Assembly (NCBI GenBank): GCA_946409405.1
Contig: CAMJWL010000003.1
Location: forward strand, 1 to 53,790
Direction of reading: 5' to 3'
Origin: an uncultured Bacteroidales bacterium
Lineage (GTDB): Bacteria > Bacteroidota > Bacteroidia > Bacteroidales > UBA3824
DNA length: 53,790 nucleotides
The notes under the pieces were generated by a model. It saw only the letters and a program-made list of their open reading frames with translations, was not told the origin of the DNA and ran no database searches. A program made the translations under genes and the position numbers. Below are positions 17,101 to 26,656 of this stretch, one piece after another; position 1 is the first letter of the stretch; each line of letters opens with the position of its first letter.

Positions 17101-18261
17101 GTGACGATTGTACAAACTATGATTTTGTTCTTATTATTATTGTTGACAGCCACGACGGCGGCGGCACAGAATTTTTCGGTGATTAAGGGTCGCGAAAACC
17201 AAAATATAGGCCGCTACGCATACGATTCTACTCACAACACAGTATTTTTTTTGCCAGACATCGACAGCGTAAATACCTGCGGCGTATGGTTCAATTTTGG
17301 TGTAACGGGCTATCGCAGTGATACTTTGCTTACTTTTTCTACCAAATTTGTGCGCGACGTACACTCTCCATTTTTTCCCGTAGTGAGCAATGACAACGTT
17401 AATTTTAAGCGGGTTAGACAGTCGGGGTTTTTGAACTTTTTTAACCTAAAAGTTTTTCCAAAATCCGACACCTTATATATTGCAACAGGTTTTCCATACA
17501 CATATACTCAGTTAAATAGTTTTCTTGACGAAATCAGCGCGTCAAACAATCTCAGCACAGAAACCTTGATTACCACAGACAAAGGTTTGGAGGTCAAACT
17601 GTTGACAATTACCAAAAATCCAAAATCCAAACGCGCAAAACTCGTATGGATCATCTGCCGCCAACACGCCTTTGAAAGTGTTGCAAATTATGTAATGGAA
17701 GGAATGATAAGATACTTATTATCAGACAATTGCGACCAAAAACTATTAAAACAGTACATCTTTAAAATAGTGCCGATGGTGGATGTGGAGAGCGTCTATA
17801 ATGGTCAGACCGGACGAATGTCGCTTCCAAAGGATTATAATAGGGATTGGGGAAAACCATTGCGACCAATCATCAGCCGCATCGAGGAGGAAATCAACAA
17901 AACAGCCCAAGAAAATTGCTACACAATATTTTGGGACGTACACGGAATGTTTCCCGGCGGCTTCGACAGATGCAGTTTTTCGTATTACGACCTTTACGGC
18001 GTGGGTAAGAAACACGCTGATTTACAGAAATATTGGCAACAATTCGCACGGCATACGGGCTACGCGCCAAAGGTAATTTACGATTTTAAAAACGGATACG
18101 ACGGCATGACAGCCGATTGGTGGAACGAAACCGCACACGCTGCCACGCTACGTTTTGCATCCACGATAGAGATAGATTGGAACCTCAACAACAACGGACT
18201 CCCCTACTCCATCAACGACTACTTGGAGATTGGGCGCATGATGATTAAATCACTGGAATAA
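17101..18261 (+). CDS. Secreted M14-type metallo-carboxypeptidase-like protein
   Basis: The ORF starts at GTG 17101, directly after an in-frame TAG; ATG 17119 (MILFLLLLLLTATTAAAQ) is an equally good start. The 380-residue product is exported. After a beta-rich N-terminal domain of about 150 residues comes an M14 peptidase domain with the zinc HxxE pair in RQHAFESVANY, a likely substrate-binding Arg in KDYNRDWGK, the third zinc His in FWDVHGMFPG and a possible catalytic Glu in STIEIDWNL. This layout resembles M14-like peptidases with an N-terminal beta domain. Substrate is unknown; peptide or wall-peptide trimming is inference. It converges with the DUF2807 gene, 9 bases away. Confidence 0.72.
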   Translation: MTIVQTMILFLLLLLTATTAAAQNFSVIKGRENQNIGRYAYDSTHNTVFFLPDIDSVNTCGVWFNFGVTGYRSDTLLTFSTKFVRDVHSPFFPVVSNDNVNFKRVRQSGFLNFFNLKVFPKSDTLYIATGFPYTYTQLNSFLDEISASNNLSTETLITTDKGLEVKLLTITKNPKSKRAKLVWIICRQHAFESVANYVMEGMIRYLLSDNCDQKLLKQYIFKIVPMVDVESVYNGQTGRMSLPKDYNRDWGKPLRPIISRIEEEINKTAQENCYTIFWDVHGMFPGGFDRCSFSYYDLYGVGKKHADLQKYWQQFARHTGYAPKVIYDFKNGYDGMTADWWNETAHAATLRFASTIEIDWNLNNNGLPYSINDYLEIGRMMIKSLE

Positions 18262-18270
18262 AGGCACTTG

Positions 18271-18975
18271 CTAACGTGGCATTACGCTGCCCGAACCTGT
18301 GATGTACTTGCTTATCATGGATGGTTTGCCGCTGAAAAAAACGCTGCCCGAACCCGCCACTATTACGTTCATGTTGCCATTGGTCTTGGTGAAAATGCTG
18401 CCTGCGCCTCCCACTTTGGCGACCACCGAACCCGCTTCGAGTTGGTCGGCAAACACGTTGCCGGCATCGCGGGTAAAACACGAAAACGTCTTCACACTGC
18501 CCGACAAAGTGATGTTGCCGCTGCCACGGCTCAGTATTTTGATTGCGCCGTCGGACTTGATGCTGCGGATATCGATGTTGCCGCTGCCAAAAGTCCTGAT
18601 TTCGAGGTCGTTGATGGCAAAACCTTCTTTGATATTAATGCCCACGTTGCCCTGAGTTTCTATCGAATTGATGGAAGGCATCAAGATGTTTACGGTGATG
18701 TTGCTCTCCTCGTTTTCCCTGCCGCACTCCACGTACAACTGATCTCCCTTCACCACGGTATTAACATGCTTTATAATATTGTCGTCGGCAGTTACCTTGA
18801 CATCATATTTGGCTGACGGAGTGATAGTTATCGACATTTCGCCACTAACATTGATACCCTCAAAACGGTCCATTTTGCGTACCTCAGTAAGCACGTTGCC
18901 AGAGCCGGTGCGCTGCGTACAAGCCGACACAAGCATCACCGCCATTATCATCATATATGCAAATACTTTTTTCAT
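18271..18975 (-). CDS. DUF2807 (head GIN domain) lipoprotein
   Basis: This is a 234-residue lipoprotein (MKKVFAYMMIMAVMLVSAC). After MDRFEGINVSGEMSITITPS the sequence is a repetitive beta-solenoid-like DUF2807 domain: successive short strands with GSGNI, GSGNITLSG, DAGNV, GAGSI, GSGSVFFSG and GSGSVMP turns. This is typical of the putative auto-transporter adhesin / head-GIN family of Bacteroidota. It is surface- or periplasm-facing. No enzymatic residues are seen and its function is unknown. The promoter is not clear; the 160-base gap to the divergent M14 gene is AT-rich. Confidence 0.87.
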   Translation of the reverse strand: MKKVFAYMMIMAVMLVSACTQRTGSGNVLTEVRKMDRFEGINVSGEMSITITPSAKYDVKVTADDNIIKHVNTVVKGDQLYVECGRENEESNITVNILMPSINSIETQGNVGINIKEGFAINDLEIRTFGSGNIDIRSIKSDGAIKILSRGSGNITLSGSVKTFSCFTRDAGNVFADQLEAGSVVAKVGGAGSIFTKTNGNMNVIVAGSGSVFFSGKPSMISKYITGSGSVMPR

Positions 18976-19133
18976 AGCGTTTTTTCTTTATAAACGAAAA
19001 ACATCGTAATTTTGGTGTTAAATACCGTCAAATTTTCTAAAAGATAATTATTTGACTTCACACCGGCAACAAAGTTAAAAAAAATTATATAAATTAGATT
19101 GTAAATTCGGAAAAAAATTTGCAATTTTGGGCT

Positions 19134-20789
19134 ATGAAGAAAAAGTTTTTTAGCATAATAGTAACGCTAATTTTTGCAGTGGCAGCCTACGCGCAAGACT
19201 ACGTGATAGAAATACCGCTTGACAAAGCCGGGGACATCTCGCGTATCTCCCGCGCCGTATCCATAGACGCGATACGCAATGGCAAAATAACCGCATACGC
19301 CAACGAAAGCGAACTCTTGGCACTACGTAAGTTGTTGTCTGACAACGCTTTCCGTGTTCAAAAGCCGTCTATTTCCAAAAGCGCGGATTTTATAGACATG
19401 GCTACCGACATCGCCACGATGCAAGATTGGGCGCATTATCCCACGTATGAGACGTATGTGGCTATGATGCAGGACTTTGCGAATCGTTTCCCTGACCTCG
19501 CAACCCTCGTGGATATTGGCACAAGTGCGAAAGGAAGGTCTCTGTTGGCGTTGAGGATAACAGCCGAAGGCGACACCTTGACGCGCCCGCGTGTGTTCCT
19601 TACTTCCACGATGCACGGCGACGAAACCTGCGGCTTTATTCTGTCGCTGAGGTTAATAGATTATTTATTAACCAACTACGGCACACACCCCACCGCAACC
19701 CGAATTATCAACAATATTGTACTGTATATCAATCCGTTAGCAAATCCAGACGGTACTTACCACGGCGGCAACCACACCGTGGCGGTGGCGCAGCGTTACA
19801 ATGGAAACAATGTAGATTTAAATAGAAACTTCCCGCAACTTGCTTTGTTGGCAAAATCTACGCAAAACCTTGAACCAGAAACAGTTGCTATGATGAATTT
19901 TGCCAAGAGCCGACGTTTTGCATTGTCTGCCAATTTTCATGGTGGCGACGAGGTTTTAAACTATCCTTGGGACAGTTTTTATGAGAATGAAATGCGACTT
20001 GCCGACAAAGATTGGTTCGTGCAAATTTGTCAAAATTATATAGATACTTTACGTACTTTTGCGCCCAGCGGCATGAAATCCGTCAACGAACAGGGCTATG
20101 TCTTTGGCAGCAAATGGTACAAAGTGGCAGGCGGGCGACAGGATTGGATGCTGTTTTCGGAACGTTGCAGGGAGGTAACGATAGAATTGTCTAACATCAA
20201 AATACTCCGTTGCGACCTCTTGGAAAATTATTGGCAGCGCAACCGCGACGCTTTGTTATTGTATATTTGCAATGCGCTGCAAGGCATTAATGGTCAAGTA
20301 GTTGACGCAAACGGACTGCCCATAAAAGCGCGTATCTATCTTGACGGACACGACGTTAATTATTCGTCGGTGGTTTGCGATGCAGAAGGCGTTTTTACAC
20401 GTCTCACCCTCGCCAACAAAACTTACGAAGTATGCGCAGTTGCCGACGGTTATGTTACAGAATGTCAAGTAGTTAACACCAAAGCAAACGAACTCGTAGC
20501 CGCCAACTTCACGCTGACGGAAGGCGTATCGGAATACACGGCTACAAGCGAACAATCTGCCATGAAAAAACCGATGGTTTCACTTGCAGACGGCGCAATC
20601 AAAATAGAATCAGACCGCACAATCAACAGCGTGATAATCAGCGACATACTTGGGCGGACGATAACAAGCCACGCACCGCAGACCAACACCTTCGTCTGCC
20701 CCACATACAATTTAAAGGAAGGTACATACGTTATTAACATACATTCGGGCGGCATCAAAACGTCGTCCAAAATCACAATTACAAAATGA
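19134..20789 (+). CDS. Secreted M14 zinc carboxypeptidase with T9SS C-terminal domain
   Basis: I start the protein at ATG 19134 (MKKKFFSIIVTLIFAVAAYAQ), not 19119, because the signal peptide then begins correctly. The 551-residue product has a full M14 core: zinc ligands in STMHGDETCGF and FHGGDE, the substrate Arg in VDLNRNFP, and the catalytic Glu in EVTIELS. A carboxypeptidase regulatory-like beta domain follows (INGQVVDANGLPIKARIYLDG). The last 70 residues (IKIESDRTINSVIISDILGR, then GTYVINIHSGG and KITITK) are a type A T9SS sorting domain, so the protein is probably secreted by the T9SS and processed by PorU, encoded upstream. It overlaps the next gene by 4 bases (ATGA), which indicates translational coupling. 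Confidence 0.93.
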   Translation: MKKKFFSIIVTLIFAVAAYAQDYVIEIPLDKAGDISRISRAVSIDAIRNGKITAYANESELLALRKLLSDNAFRVQKPSISKSADFIDMATDIATMQDWAHYPTYETYVAMMQDFANRFPDLATLVDIGTSAKGRSLLALRITAEGDTLTRPRVFLTSTMHGDETCGFILSLRLIDYLLTNYGTHPTATRIINNIVLYINPLANPDGTYHGGNHTVAVAQRYNGNNVDLNRNFPQLALLAKSTQNLEPETVAMMNFAKSRRFALSANFHGGDEVLNYPWDSFYENEMRLADKDWFVQICQNYIDTLRTFAPSGMKSVNEQGYVFGSKWYKVAGGRQDWMLFSERCREVTIELSNIKILRCDLLENYWQRNRDALLLYICNALQGINGQVVDANGLPIKARIYLDGHDVNYSSVVCDAEGVFTRLTLANKTYEVCAVADGYVTECQVVNTKANELVAANFTLTEGVSEYTATSEQSAMKKPMVSLADGAIKIESDRTINSVIISDILGRTITSHAPQTNTFVCPTYNLKEGTYVINIHSGGIKTSSKITITK

Positions 20790-22027
20790 AAAAAATAATA
20801 ATCATAGCATCGATACTCGCCTTTGCCTTTGCTGCACAGGCGCAGGACAAAAAACTCGACAAAGTACGCCAACTCTTTGAAGACCAAAACTATACAGAAT
20901 GTATGGAGGCGGTCAAGAAGTACAACGCCGCCAACCTTTCCAAACCCGACGGTTTCTATTATTTGGCGTTTACGTACCACAGGATTTTCCGCCAGACACC
21001 GCAGAAGGAGTACAATCTCACTTCCGCCGAAAACACTCTGTATCAGGCTTTTAACAAGGACAAGGACAAGACCGTCCGCCTCAAATTCAAGACGGAAGTG
21101 GATTCGTTGAAGGCAACGATTACAGAGTTTCAAGACAAATTCTACGCCGCCGGCGACAATAAGAAGGCGGGACAACACGCGATGATGTTGGCGAAGATTT
21201 TTGGCGACACCACGGAGATATACAAGCGCATCTACATGCCCGAACTTTTTGCCGCGCCCGTTACCTACGGCAAGACCCTCGCCGCATACGAAGGACCCAC
21301 CAACCAAACCGACGTAACTGGCAAGAAGATAGGCGTTTGGATAGAGTTGTACCCCAACGGCAACCGCAAATCGCAAATCAATTACGAGGCGGGCAAACCT
21401 CGCGGCGACTTCTACAAATTTTACGAAAAAGGCGGCGTAAGCGCACACCTTTATATGATAGACGACGACCGCGCCTCCGCAATCCTCTACAACGAAAACG
21501 GCGACCGCGTGGCGATGGGATATTATTACCAACGCCAAAAAGACAGCCTCTGGCAGTATTTTGAGAGCGATTCTATTATAGTTGTGGAGGAAAACTACGT
21601 ACGCGGCGTCAAAAACGGCAAAGAAACCACGTATTACCCCTACGGGATTCCGGCAGAGGAGTTAAATTGGAAAAACGGCGAGAAGGACGGCGCGTGGAAA
21701 CGTTACCACGACATCGGCACAATATTGTTTGAGGCGGTGTATGTGAAAGGCAAACTCAACGGTCGCTATTCCAAATACGCATCCAACGGAACTCTCGAAG
21801 TTACAGGCAATTACCGCGACGACGTGAAGGACGGCGAATGGAAGATTTACGACGAAAAAACCAAAAAATACAACACCGAAAAATACATCAACGGCGAACT
21901 CGAAAACGCCAAGGAGGTGGAAGATGCCGCTACAAAAGAGTTTAACAAACAATCGCAAATCGGCATCACGCTCCCCGACCCGCTGGACTTCCACAACAAT
22001 CCAGAAGATTTTTTCCAGAGGCAGTAG
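20786..22027 (+). CDS. Secreted MORN-repeat protein
   Basis: This is a 413-residue protein with signal peptide MKKIIIIASILAFAFAAQAQ. The N-terminal 130 residues are helical and TPR-like (KVRQLFEDQNYTECMEAVKK). The rest carries MORN_2-type repeats: GVWIELYPNGNRKSQINYEAGK, GKETTYYPYGIPAEELNW, GAWKRYHDIGTILFEAVYV, GRYSKYASNGTLEVTGNYRD and GEWKIYDEK. Such repeats occur in YwqK-like proteins, sometimes named antitoxins, but no toxin is nearby and an envelope or cell-surface role is equally possible. The start codon overlaps the stop of the M14/T9SS gene, so the two are made from one message. Confidence 0.8.
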   Translation: MKKIIIIASILAFAFAAQAQDKKLDKVRQLFEDQNYTECMEAVKKYNAANLSKPDGFYYLAFTYHRIFRQTPQKEYNLTSAENTLYQAFNKDKDKTVRLKFKTEVDSLKATITEFQDKFYAAGDNKKAGQHAMMLAKIFGDTTEIYKRIYMPELFAAPVTYGKTLAAYEGPTNQTDVTGKKIGVWIELYPNGNRKSQINYEAGKPRGDFYKFYEKGGVSAHLYMIDDDRASAILYNENGDRVAMGYYYQRQKDSLWQYFESDSIIVVEENYVRGVKNGKETTYYPYGIPAEELNWKNGEKDGAWKRYHDIGTILFEAVYVKGKLNGRYSKYASNGTLEVTGNYRDDVKDGEWKIYDEKTKKYNTEKYINGELENAKEVEDAATKEFNKQSQIGITLPDPLDFHNNPEDFFQRQ

Positions 22028-22096
22028 AGATAATTTATTTGTATGTTACCCGAAAAAAACATAACTTTGCACGTCGTAACACAAATACACAAAACA

Positions 22097-23287
22097 ATGA
22101 AAAACTCAGCACTATTAATAATTGCATTGGCGGCAACGGCTCTCGCATCTTGCACCGCGCAAAAAAAATACATCCGCGTGGAGAACATCAACAGCGTCAA
22201 CTCGGTGAAAGACAACCCGATAATCTATTCGCTGCCCAAGACCGCGCTCTCTGTAAAGGTAACTGCCATCAACGAGGTGAGCGTCCGCGGCCCTTATTAC
22301 CAATACGCCCAGAAATACATCGGCACCGACGACATAATCACCAACAATTCAAGCGTTTGGAAACTCGGCAACATAGACATTTCGTCGTATCCCGTGGTGG
22401 ATTCGTCGCGCACATACATCGTGGAAACCAACTATCCTTGCGCAATGAATTTTAGCCCCGAAGGATTTTTGGAAAGCGTCAACACCAAGCCCGATTTTCA
22501 GGAGCGCAACTACCGCGACGACGACACGCACAGCAACCTCAGCAGCGACGACCTGAGCAGCCGACGCAAATTCCAGGACATGAACGTCAACAGGTACGAA
22601 ACCGTTTTTGACACGGTGCTGCACGTTGTGGACGCGGATTCGATATTCACCACCGTGCCGTCTGCCAAGAAAAACCTGATACGCAAATCGCTGGATGAAC
22701 AGGCGCAAGAACTTGCAAATCAGATATTTGTACTCCGCGACGACCGCAACGCACTCCTCAAAGGCGAAAGCGACGGCAAGAGCCTGCCCGACGGCGACGC
22801 GCTCAAATACATGGTGGAGCAACTCAACAAACTCGAAGAATCGTACATGAGCATGTTTGTGGGCAAAAAAATCAAGATTGAAAAGACATACGTCTTCGAT
22901 TATATCCCGACCAAAGGCACGGAACAGGATGTGTTGTTTAAGTTTTCGCCCGAATACGGAATCACGCCCAAGGAAAGTGCCAAGGGTAGTCCTATATTTG
23001 TGGAAATAAACGACTTGAACGACAATATCGTTGTCAACAGATACGACTCTAAACAGAAAAATCTCCGTCAGAGAAACAATTCGGCATCAAGTGCCAACGG
23101 TTTCGCGTACCTCACCAACGCATTTGCCGTGGTCAAGATTCTGCAAAAAAACAATTCGCTGTCCGAGAGAACGTTGAACATCAATCAGTTAGGCACGGTA
23201 AAATACCTTTCGTCAGAACTGATGAAGAGCGACGGATTCAAGTTGATACTCTACCCGCAGACCGGCACAATCAGAAGCGTCAACTAA
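22097..23287 (+). CDS. DUF4831 family lipoprotein
   Basis: I place the start at ATG 22097, which yields a 396-residue lipoprotein (MKNSALLIIALAATALASC); the earlier ATG at 22043 would put 18 unlikely residues before the signal. The motif YSLPKTALSVKV, the later GPYYQYAQKYIGTDD and WKLGNIDISSYPVVD match DUF4831, a Bacteroidota family of unknown function. The later segment DEQAQELANQIFVLRDDRNALLKGE is helical. No catalytic residues are recognisable. It follows the MORN gene after 69 bases and may belong to the same transcription unit. Confidence 0.82.
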   Translation: MKNSALLIIALAATALASCTAQKKYIRVENINSVNSVKDNPIIYSLPKTALSVKVTAINEVSVRGPYYQYAQKYIGTDDIITNNSSVWKLGNIDISSYPVVDSSRTYIVETNYPCAMNFSPEGFLESVNTKPDFQERNYRDDDTHSNLSSDDLSSRRKFQDMNVNRYETVFDTVLHVVDADSIFTTVPSAKKNLIRKSLDEQAQELANQIFVLRDDRNALLKGESDGKSLPDGDALKYMVEQLNKLEESYMSMFVGKKIKIEKTYVFDYIPTKGTEQDVLFKFSPEYGITPKESAKGSPIFVEINDLNDNIVVNRYDSKQKNLRQRNNSASSANGFAYLTNAFAVVKILQKNNSLSERTLNINQLGTVKYLSSELMKSDGFKLILYPQTGTIRSVN

Positions 23288-23367
23288 TTTGAAAAAATTT
23301 TTGCAAAAAATTTTCGCCGTTACAATTTTTGTTTATATTTTTGGGGAGCAATAATAAAGGAAAAGAT

Positions 23368-24681
23368 ATGTCAAAAATTGCAATCATAGGAGCCGGTATT
23401 TCGGGGCTGACGGCGGCTAAAACGCTGATGGACAGCCACGAAGTTACCGTCTATGAGAGGAACGAAACCGCCGGTGGACTTGCGCAGAGCGTCAAGGCCG
23501 AGGGTTGCGTGTTCCATATTTGCGGCGCAAACTCAATGAAAAATATTTACGAAACCTCACGTCAATTCATTGAGAGCCTGATAGATATGGATGAGGAAGT
23601 AATCGAAATCAAACGAAACAGTGCGATTTTGTTTGAGAACGGCGAGGTCTCCAAACCCGAATTTCACGGAATGTTCAAGAAGAAAATCACTGAAATAGAG
23701 GGAGTTCCGAGTCCGATTGAAAACCATATCTACATGTTTAAGCCCGAAATCCAACAACGCATCATCGCCGACCTCTTCCGCATCAAGGCGAAGGAAAAAA
23801 ACAAGCGCGCTCCCAAATTCCTTGCGACCTATTTTAAGGCGAAGTTCGGGCAGACGCTTTACGACATGTATTTTGGCCCTTACAACGAGAAAGTCTGGCA
23901 CAGCGACCTGCACAAAATTCCGCTCACTTGGCTCGAAGGCCGCCTTGCCGCCCCTACCGCCGACAAGATTATTTTTGCAAATTTCAACCACGACAAGACC
24001 AAATTCCGCTGCGAAAAGACTTTCCTCTACGACATCAACGGCGGCGCACAGAGAATTGTAAACAAACTTGTGGAGATTTTGGGCGACCGTCTGAGGCTCA
24101 ACAACACCGTGCAAAACATCGCAAGGCGCGACGGCAAATGGCTCGTAAACGGCACAGACGAATACGACCAAATAATCTACTGCGCCAACCTGAAATATCT
24201 TCCAAAGATTTTGCAAATCGCTGAAATACAACCGTTTGCAGAATATATTTCAGCGTTAAAATCGCACGGCACCACCTCGGTATTCTGCGAACTTAGCAAG
24301 AATCCATACACCGAAATTTACCTCCCCGGCAAGGAACACCGCGCCCACAAGATTATCTGCACGGGCAATTTTATCGACACCAACAACAGCGAAAACCACC
24401 GCATGACCGGCACTGTGGAGTTTACGGACTACGTGCCGGAAGACGAAATCAGGTTGGAACTCACCCGGATGCCGCTCAATCCGGTATATATCACGCACCG
24501 ATACACCGAATACACGCACGCCATCCAAGACGTTGATACCCGCGAAACTGTTGCCAACCTCAAGAAAGTGTTGCAGCCGTGGGGATTCTACCTCACAGGA
24601 CTTTTGGCGGAATGGGAGCAATACAATGTTAATCAGGCAATTAACGCCGCGATAAGAACCGTAGAATCAATAAAGAATTAA
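23368..24681 (+). CDS. FAD-dependent oxidoreductase (amine oxidase/UDP-galactopyranose mutase-like)
   Basis: The start at ATG 23368, preceded by AAAGGAAAAG, gives 437 residues; the track start at 23329 is too early. The N-terminus holds a classic dinucleotide-binding fold, IAIIGAGISGLTAAKTLMDS, with EVTVYERNETAGGLAQS after it. A middle region (YFGPYNEKVWHSDLHKIPLTWLEGRL) and INGGAQRIVNKLVEILGDRLRLNN match the protoporphyrinogen oxidase/amine oxidase superfamily, in particular forms that occur in glycan or lipid pathways. The substrate cannot be told from sequence. It ends 5 bases before the IMP cyclohydrolase gene, so it is probably co-transcribed with purine genes, although no functional link is evident. 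Confidence 0.75.
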   Translation: MSKIAIIGAGISGLTAAKTLMDSHEVTVYERNETAGGLAQSVKAEGCVFHICGANSMKNIYETSRQFIESLIDMDEEVIEIKRNSAILFENGEVSKPEFHGMFKKKITEIEGVPSPIENHIYMFKPEIQQRIIADLFRIKAKEKNKRAPKFLATYFKAKFGQTLYDMYFGPYNEKVWHSDLHKIPLTWLEGRLAAPTADKIIFANFNHDKTKFRCEKTFLYDINGGAQRIVNKLVEILGDRLRLNNTVQNIARRDGKWLVNGTDEYDQIIYCANLKYLPKILQIAEIQPFAEYISALKSHGTTSVFCELSKNPYTEIYLPGKEHRAHKIICTGNFIDTNNSENHRMTGTVEFTDYVPEDEIRLELTRMPLNPVYITHRYTEYTHAIQDVDTRETVANLKKVLQPWGFYLTGLLAEWEQYNVNQAINAAIRTVESIKN

Positions 24682-24686
24682 AATAA

Positions 24687-25403
24687 ATGAAAATAGAATC
24701 GTTAGCAACAGAACTTTCCCGCACCACGTATCCCGGACGCGGCATCGTGATTGGAAGGAGCAAGGACGGCAAATACGCCGTTACAGCATATTTTATAATG
24801 GGTCGCAGCGAAAATTCGCGCAACCGTGTCTTCGTCCAGGACGGCGAGGGCATCAGGACGGAGGCTTTTGACCCGTCTAAACTCACCGACCCGTCGCTGA
24901 TAATCTACGCGCCAGTCCGCGTACTTGGCAACAACACAATCGTTACCAACGGCGATCAGACCGACACCATCTACGACCTGATGAACGCCGAGCAGACCTT
25001 TGAAATGTCGCTCCGCACACGTCAGTACGAACCTGACGCGCCCAACTTCACGCCGCGCATTTCGGGCATTATGAATGTCAACAACGGCAAATACAATTTC
25101 CAGATGTCGATTTTGAAGTCTGACAACGGACGCCCCGAATCCAACTGCCGCTACACCTTCAATTACGACAACCCCATCGCGGGCGAAGGTCGTTTTATCC
25201 ACACGTATATGGGCGACGGCAACCCGCTGCCGAGTTTTGAGGGCGAGCCTACCTTGGTGGACATCAAGGGCGGCATCGACGAATTTACATCCCTCGTATG
25301 GAACAGCCTCAATGCCGACAACAAGGTGTCTCTCTTCACACGCTTTATCGACATCAAGTCAGGCAGTTACGACAGCAGAATCATCAACAAAAACACGAAA
25401 TAA
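24687..25403 (+). CDS. IMP cyclohydrolase, PurO-like family
   Basis: This is a 238-residue cytoplasmic protein beginning MKIESLATELSRTTYPGRGIV. It matches the IMP cyclohydrolase-like family first known from archaeal PurO (RTYPGRG-like opening, YAVTAYFIMGRSENSRNRVF, VRVLGNNTIVTNGDQTDTIYDLM). It closes FAICAR to IMP, the last step of de novo purine synthesis. The next gene encodes a stand-alone AICAR transformylase, so the two activities that are fused in the common PurH are separate here. The gap between the two is a single base (stop 25403, start 25405). Confidence 0.87.
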   Translation: MKIESLATELSRTTYPGRGIVIGRSKDGKYAVTAYFIMGRSENSRNRVFVQDGEGIRTEAFDPSKLTDPSLIIYAPVRVLGNNTIVTNGDQTDTIYDLMNAEQTFEMSLRTRQYEPDAPNFTPRISGIMNVNNGKYNFQMSILKSDNGRPESNCRYTFNYDNPIAGEGRFIHTYMGDGNPLPSFEGEPTLVDIKGGIDEFTSLVWNSLNADNKVSLFTRFIDIKSGSYDSRIINKNTK

Positions 25404-25404
25404 A

Positions 25405-26583
25405 ATGCAGGAATACCAACTCAAATACGGTTGCAACCCCAACCAAAAACCCGCCCGCATCTATATGCCGGAGGGCGAACTTCCCGTGGAGGTTCTCAAC
25501 GGAAGGGGCGGCTACATCAATTTCCTCGACGCTTTCAACGGTTGGCAACTCGTGAGCGAACTCAAAAAGGCCACCGGCATCCCCGCCGCAACGTCTTTCA
25601 AGCACGTTTCGCCCGCAGGTGCAGCCATTGGACTTCCGCTGTCGGACGTTGAGAAGAAGATTTATTGGGCGGACGACTTGAACATCACCTTCACGCCGCT
25701 CGCCAACGCATACATCCGCGCACGTGGCGCAGACAGGATGTCGTCTTTTGGCGATTTCATTGCGCTGTCCGACGTTTGCGACGAGAGCACCGCAATGGTA
25801 ATCAAGCGCGAAGTTTCCGACGGCATCATCGCGCCCGGCTACACCGATGCAGCCCTCAACATCTTGAAAGCCAAGAAGAACGGCAATTATTGCGTCATCA
25901 AGATTGACCCGAATTACAAGCCCGAACCGTTGGAGCGCAAGCAGGTCTTCGGCATCACCTTCGAGCAGGGCCGCAACGAACTTGTTATTGACAGCAATTT
26001 CTTCGACAACATCGTCACCAACAACAAGGCTCTCACCGCACAGGCGAAGACCGACCTCACGATTGCAATGATTACGTTGAAATACACGCAGTCAAATTCG
26101 GTATGTTATGTGAAAAACGGACAGGCAATCGGCATTGGCGCAGGTCAGCAGTCGAGGATTCACTGCACAAGGCTCGCAGGTCAGAAGGCAGACAATTGGT
26201 GGCTTCGTCAGTCGCCGCAAGTGCTTGGATTGCAATTCGTTGACAATATCAAGCGTCCCGACCGCGACAACACCATCGACATCTACATCTCCGACGATTA
26301 TATGGACGTACTCGCGGAAGGCGAATGGCAAAAATACTTCAAGGTAAAGCCCGAAGTGTTTACACGCGAGGCAAAACGCGCTTGGCTCGACAAAAACAGC
26401 GGAGTTTCCGTTGGTTCAGACGCCTTCTTTCCCTTCGGCGACAACGTGGAACGCGCCCACAAGAGCGGCGTCAACTTCATCGCACAACCCGGCGGCTCTG
26501 TCCGTGACGACAATGTTATCGACACCTGCAACAAGTACGGCATCGTGATGAGTTTCACCGGCATAAGGCTGTTCCATCACTAA
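25405..26583 (+). CDS. purH: AICAR transformylase (stand-alone PurH C-terminal domain)
   Basis: The track begins at 25237, but the first 56 residues are a frame shadow of the upstream gene. The real start is ATG 25405 (MQEYQLKYGCNPNQKPARIY), 392 residues. AATSFKHVSPAGAA contains the conserved Lys-His pair of AICAR transformylase, and YIRARGADRMSSFGDF, GQQSRIHCTRLAG and SDAFFPFGDNVERAHKSG are typical of the family. It formylates AICAR to FAICAR with 10-formyl-THF. The N-terminal IMP cyclohydrolase domain of classical PurH is absent; the upstream PurO-like protein replaces it. The gene ends at a strong bidirectional hairpin facing the AraC gene. Confidence 0.92.
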   Translation: MQEYQLKYGCNPNQKPARIYMPEGELPVEVLNGRGGYINFLDAFNGWQLVSELKKATGIPAATSFKHVSPAGAAIGLPLSDVEKKIYWADDLNITFTPLANAYIRARGADRMSSFGDFIALSDVCDESTAMVIKREVSDGIIAPGYTDAALNILKAKKNGNYCVIKIDPNYKPEPLERKQVFGITFEQGRNELVIDSNFFDNIVTNNKALTAQAKTDLTIAMITLKYTQSNSVCYVKNGQAIGIGAGQQSRIHCTRLAGQKADNWWLRQSPQVLGLQFVDNIKRPDRDNTIDIYISDDYMDVLAEGEWQKYFKVKPEVFTREAKRAWLDKNSGVSVGSDAFFPFGDNVERAHKSGVNFIAQPGGSVRDDNVIDTCNKYGIVMSFTGIRLFHH

Positions 26584-26602
26584 GATGCGATGCATAATTC
26601 AT

Positions 26603-26656
26603 AATGCATAATGCATAATTAAGCCATCCGGCGGAGTCAATTATGCATTATGCATT
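26603..26656. terminator. Bidirectional hairpin between purH and the AraC gene
   Basis: AATGCATAATGCATAATT (26603-26620) is the perfect complement of 26639-26656, an 18-pair stem with an 18-base loop, followed by T-runs on both sides. The words ATAATGC repeat in tandem. The stem contains the stop codon of the AraC gene, whose last codons (Asn-Ala-stop) come from the repeat. Confidence 0.85.

Noticed and set aside
25237-25404. Upstream extension of the AICAR transformylase ORF (MRASLPWWTSRAAS).
   Set aside because: These residues are a shifted frame of the PurO-like gene; the family N-terminus begins at ATG 25405.
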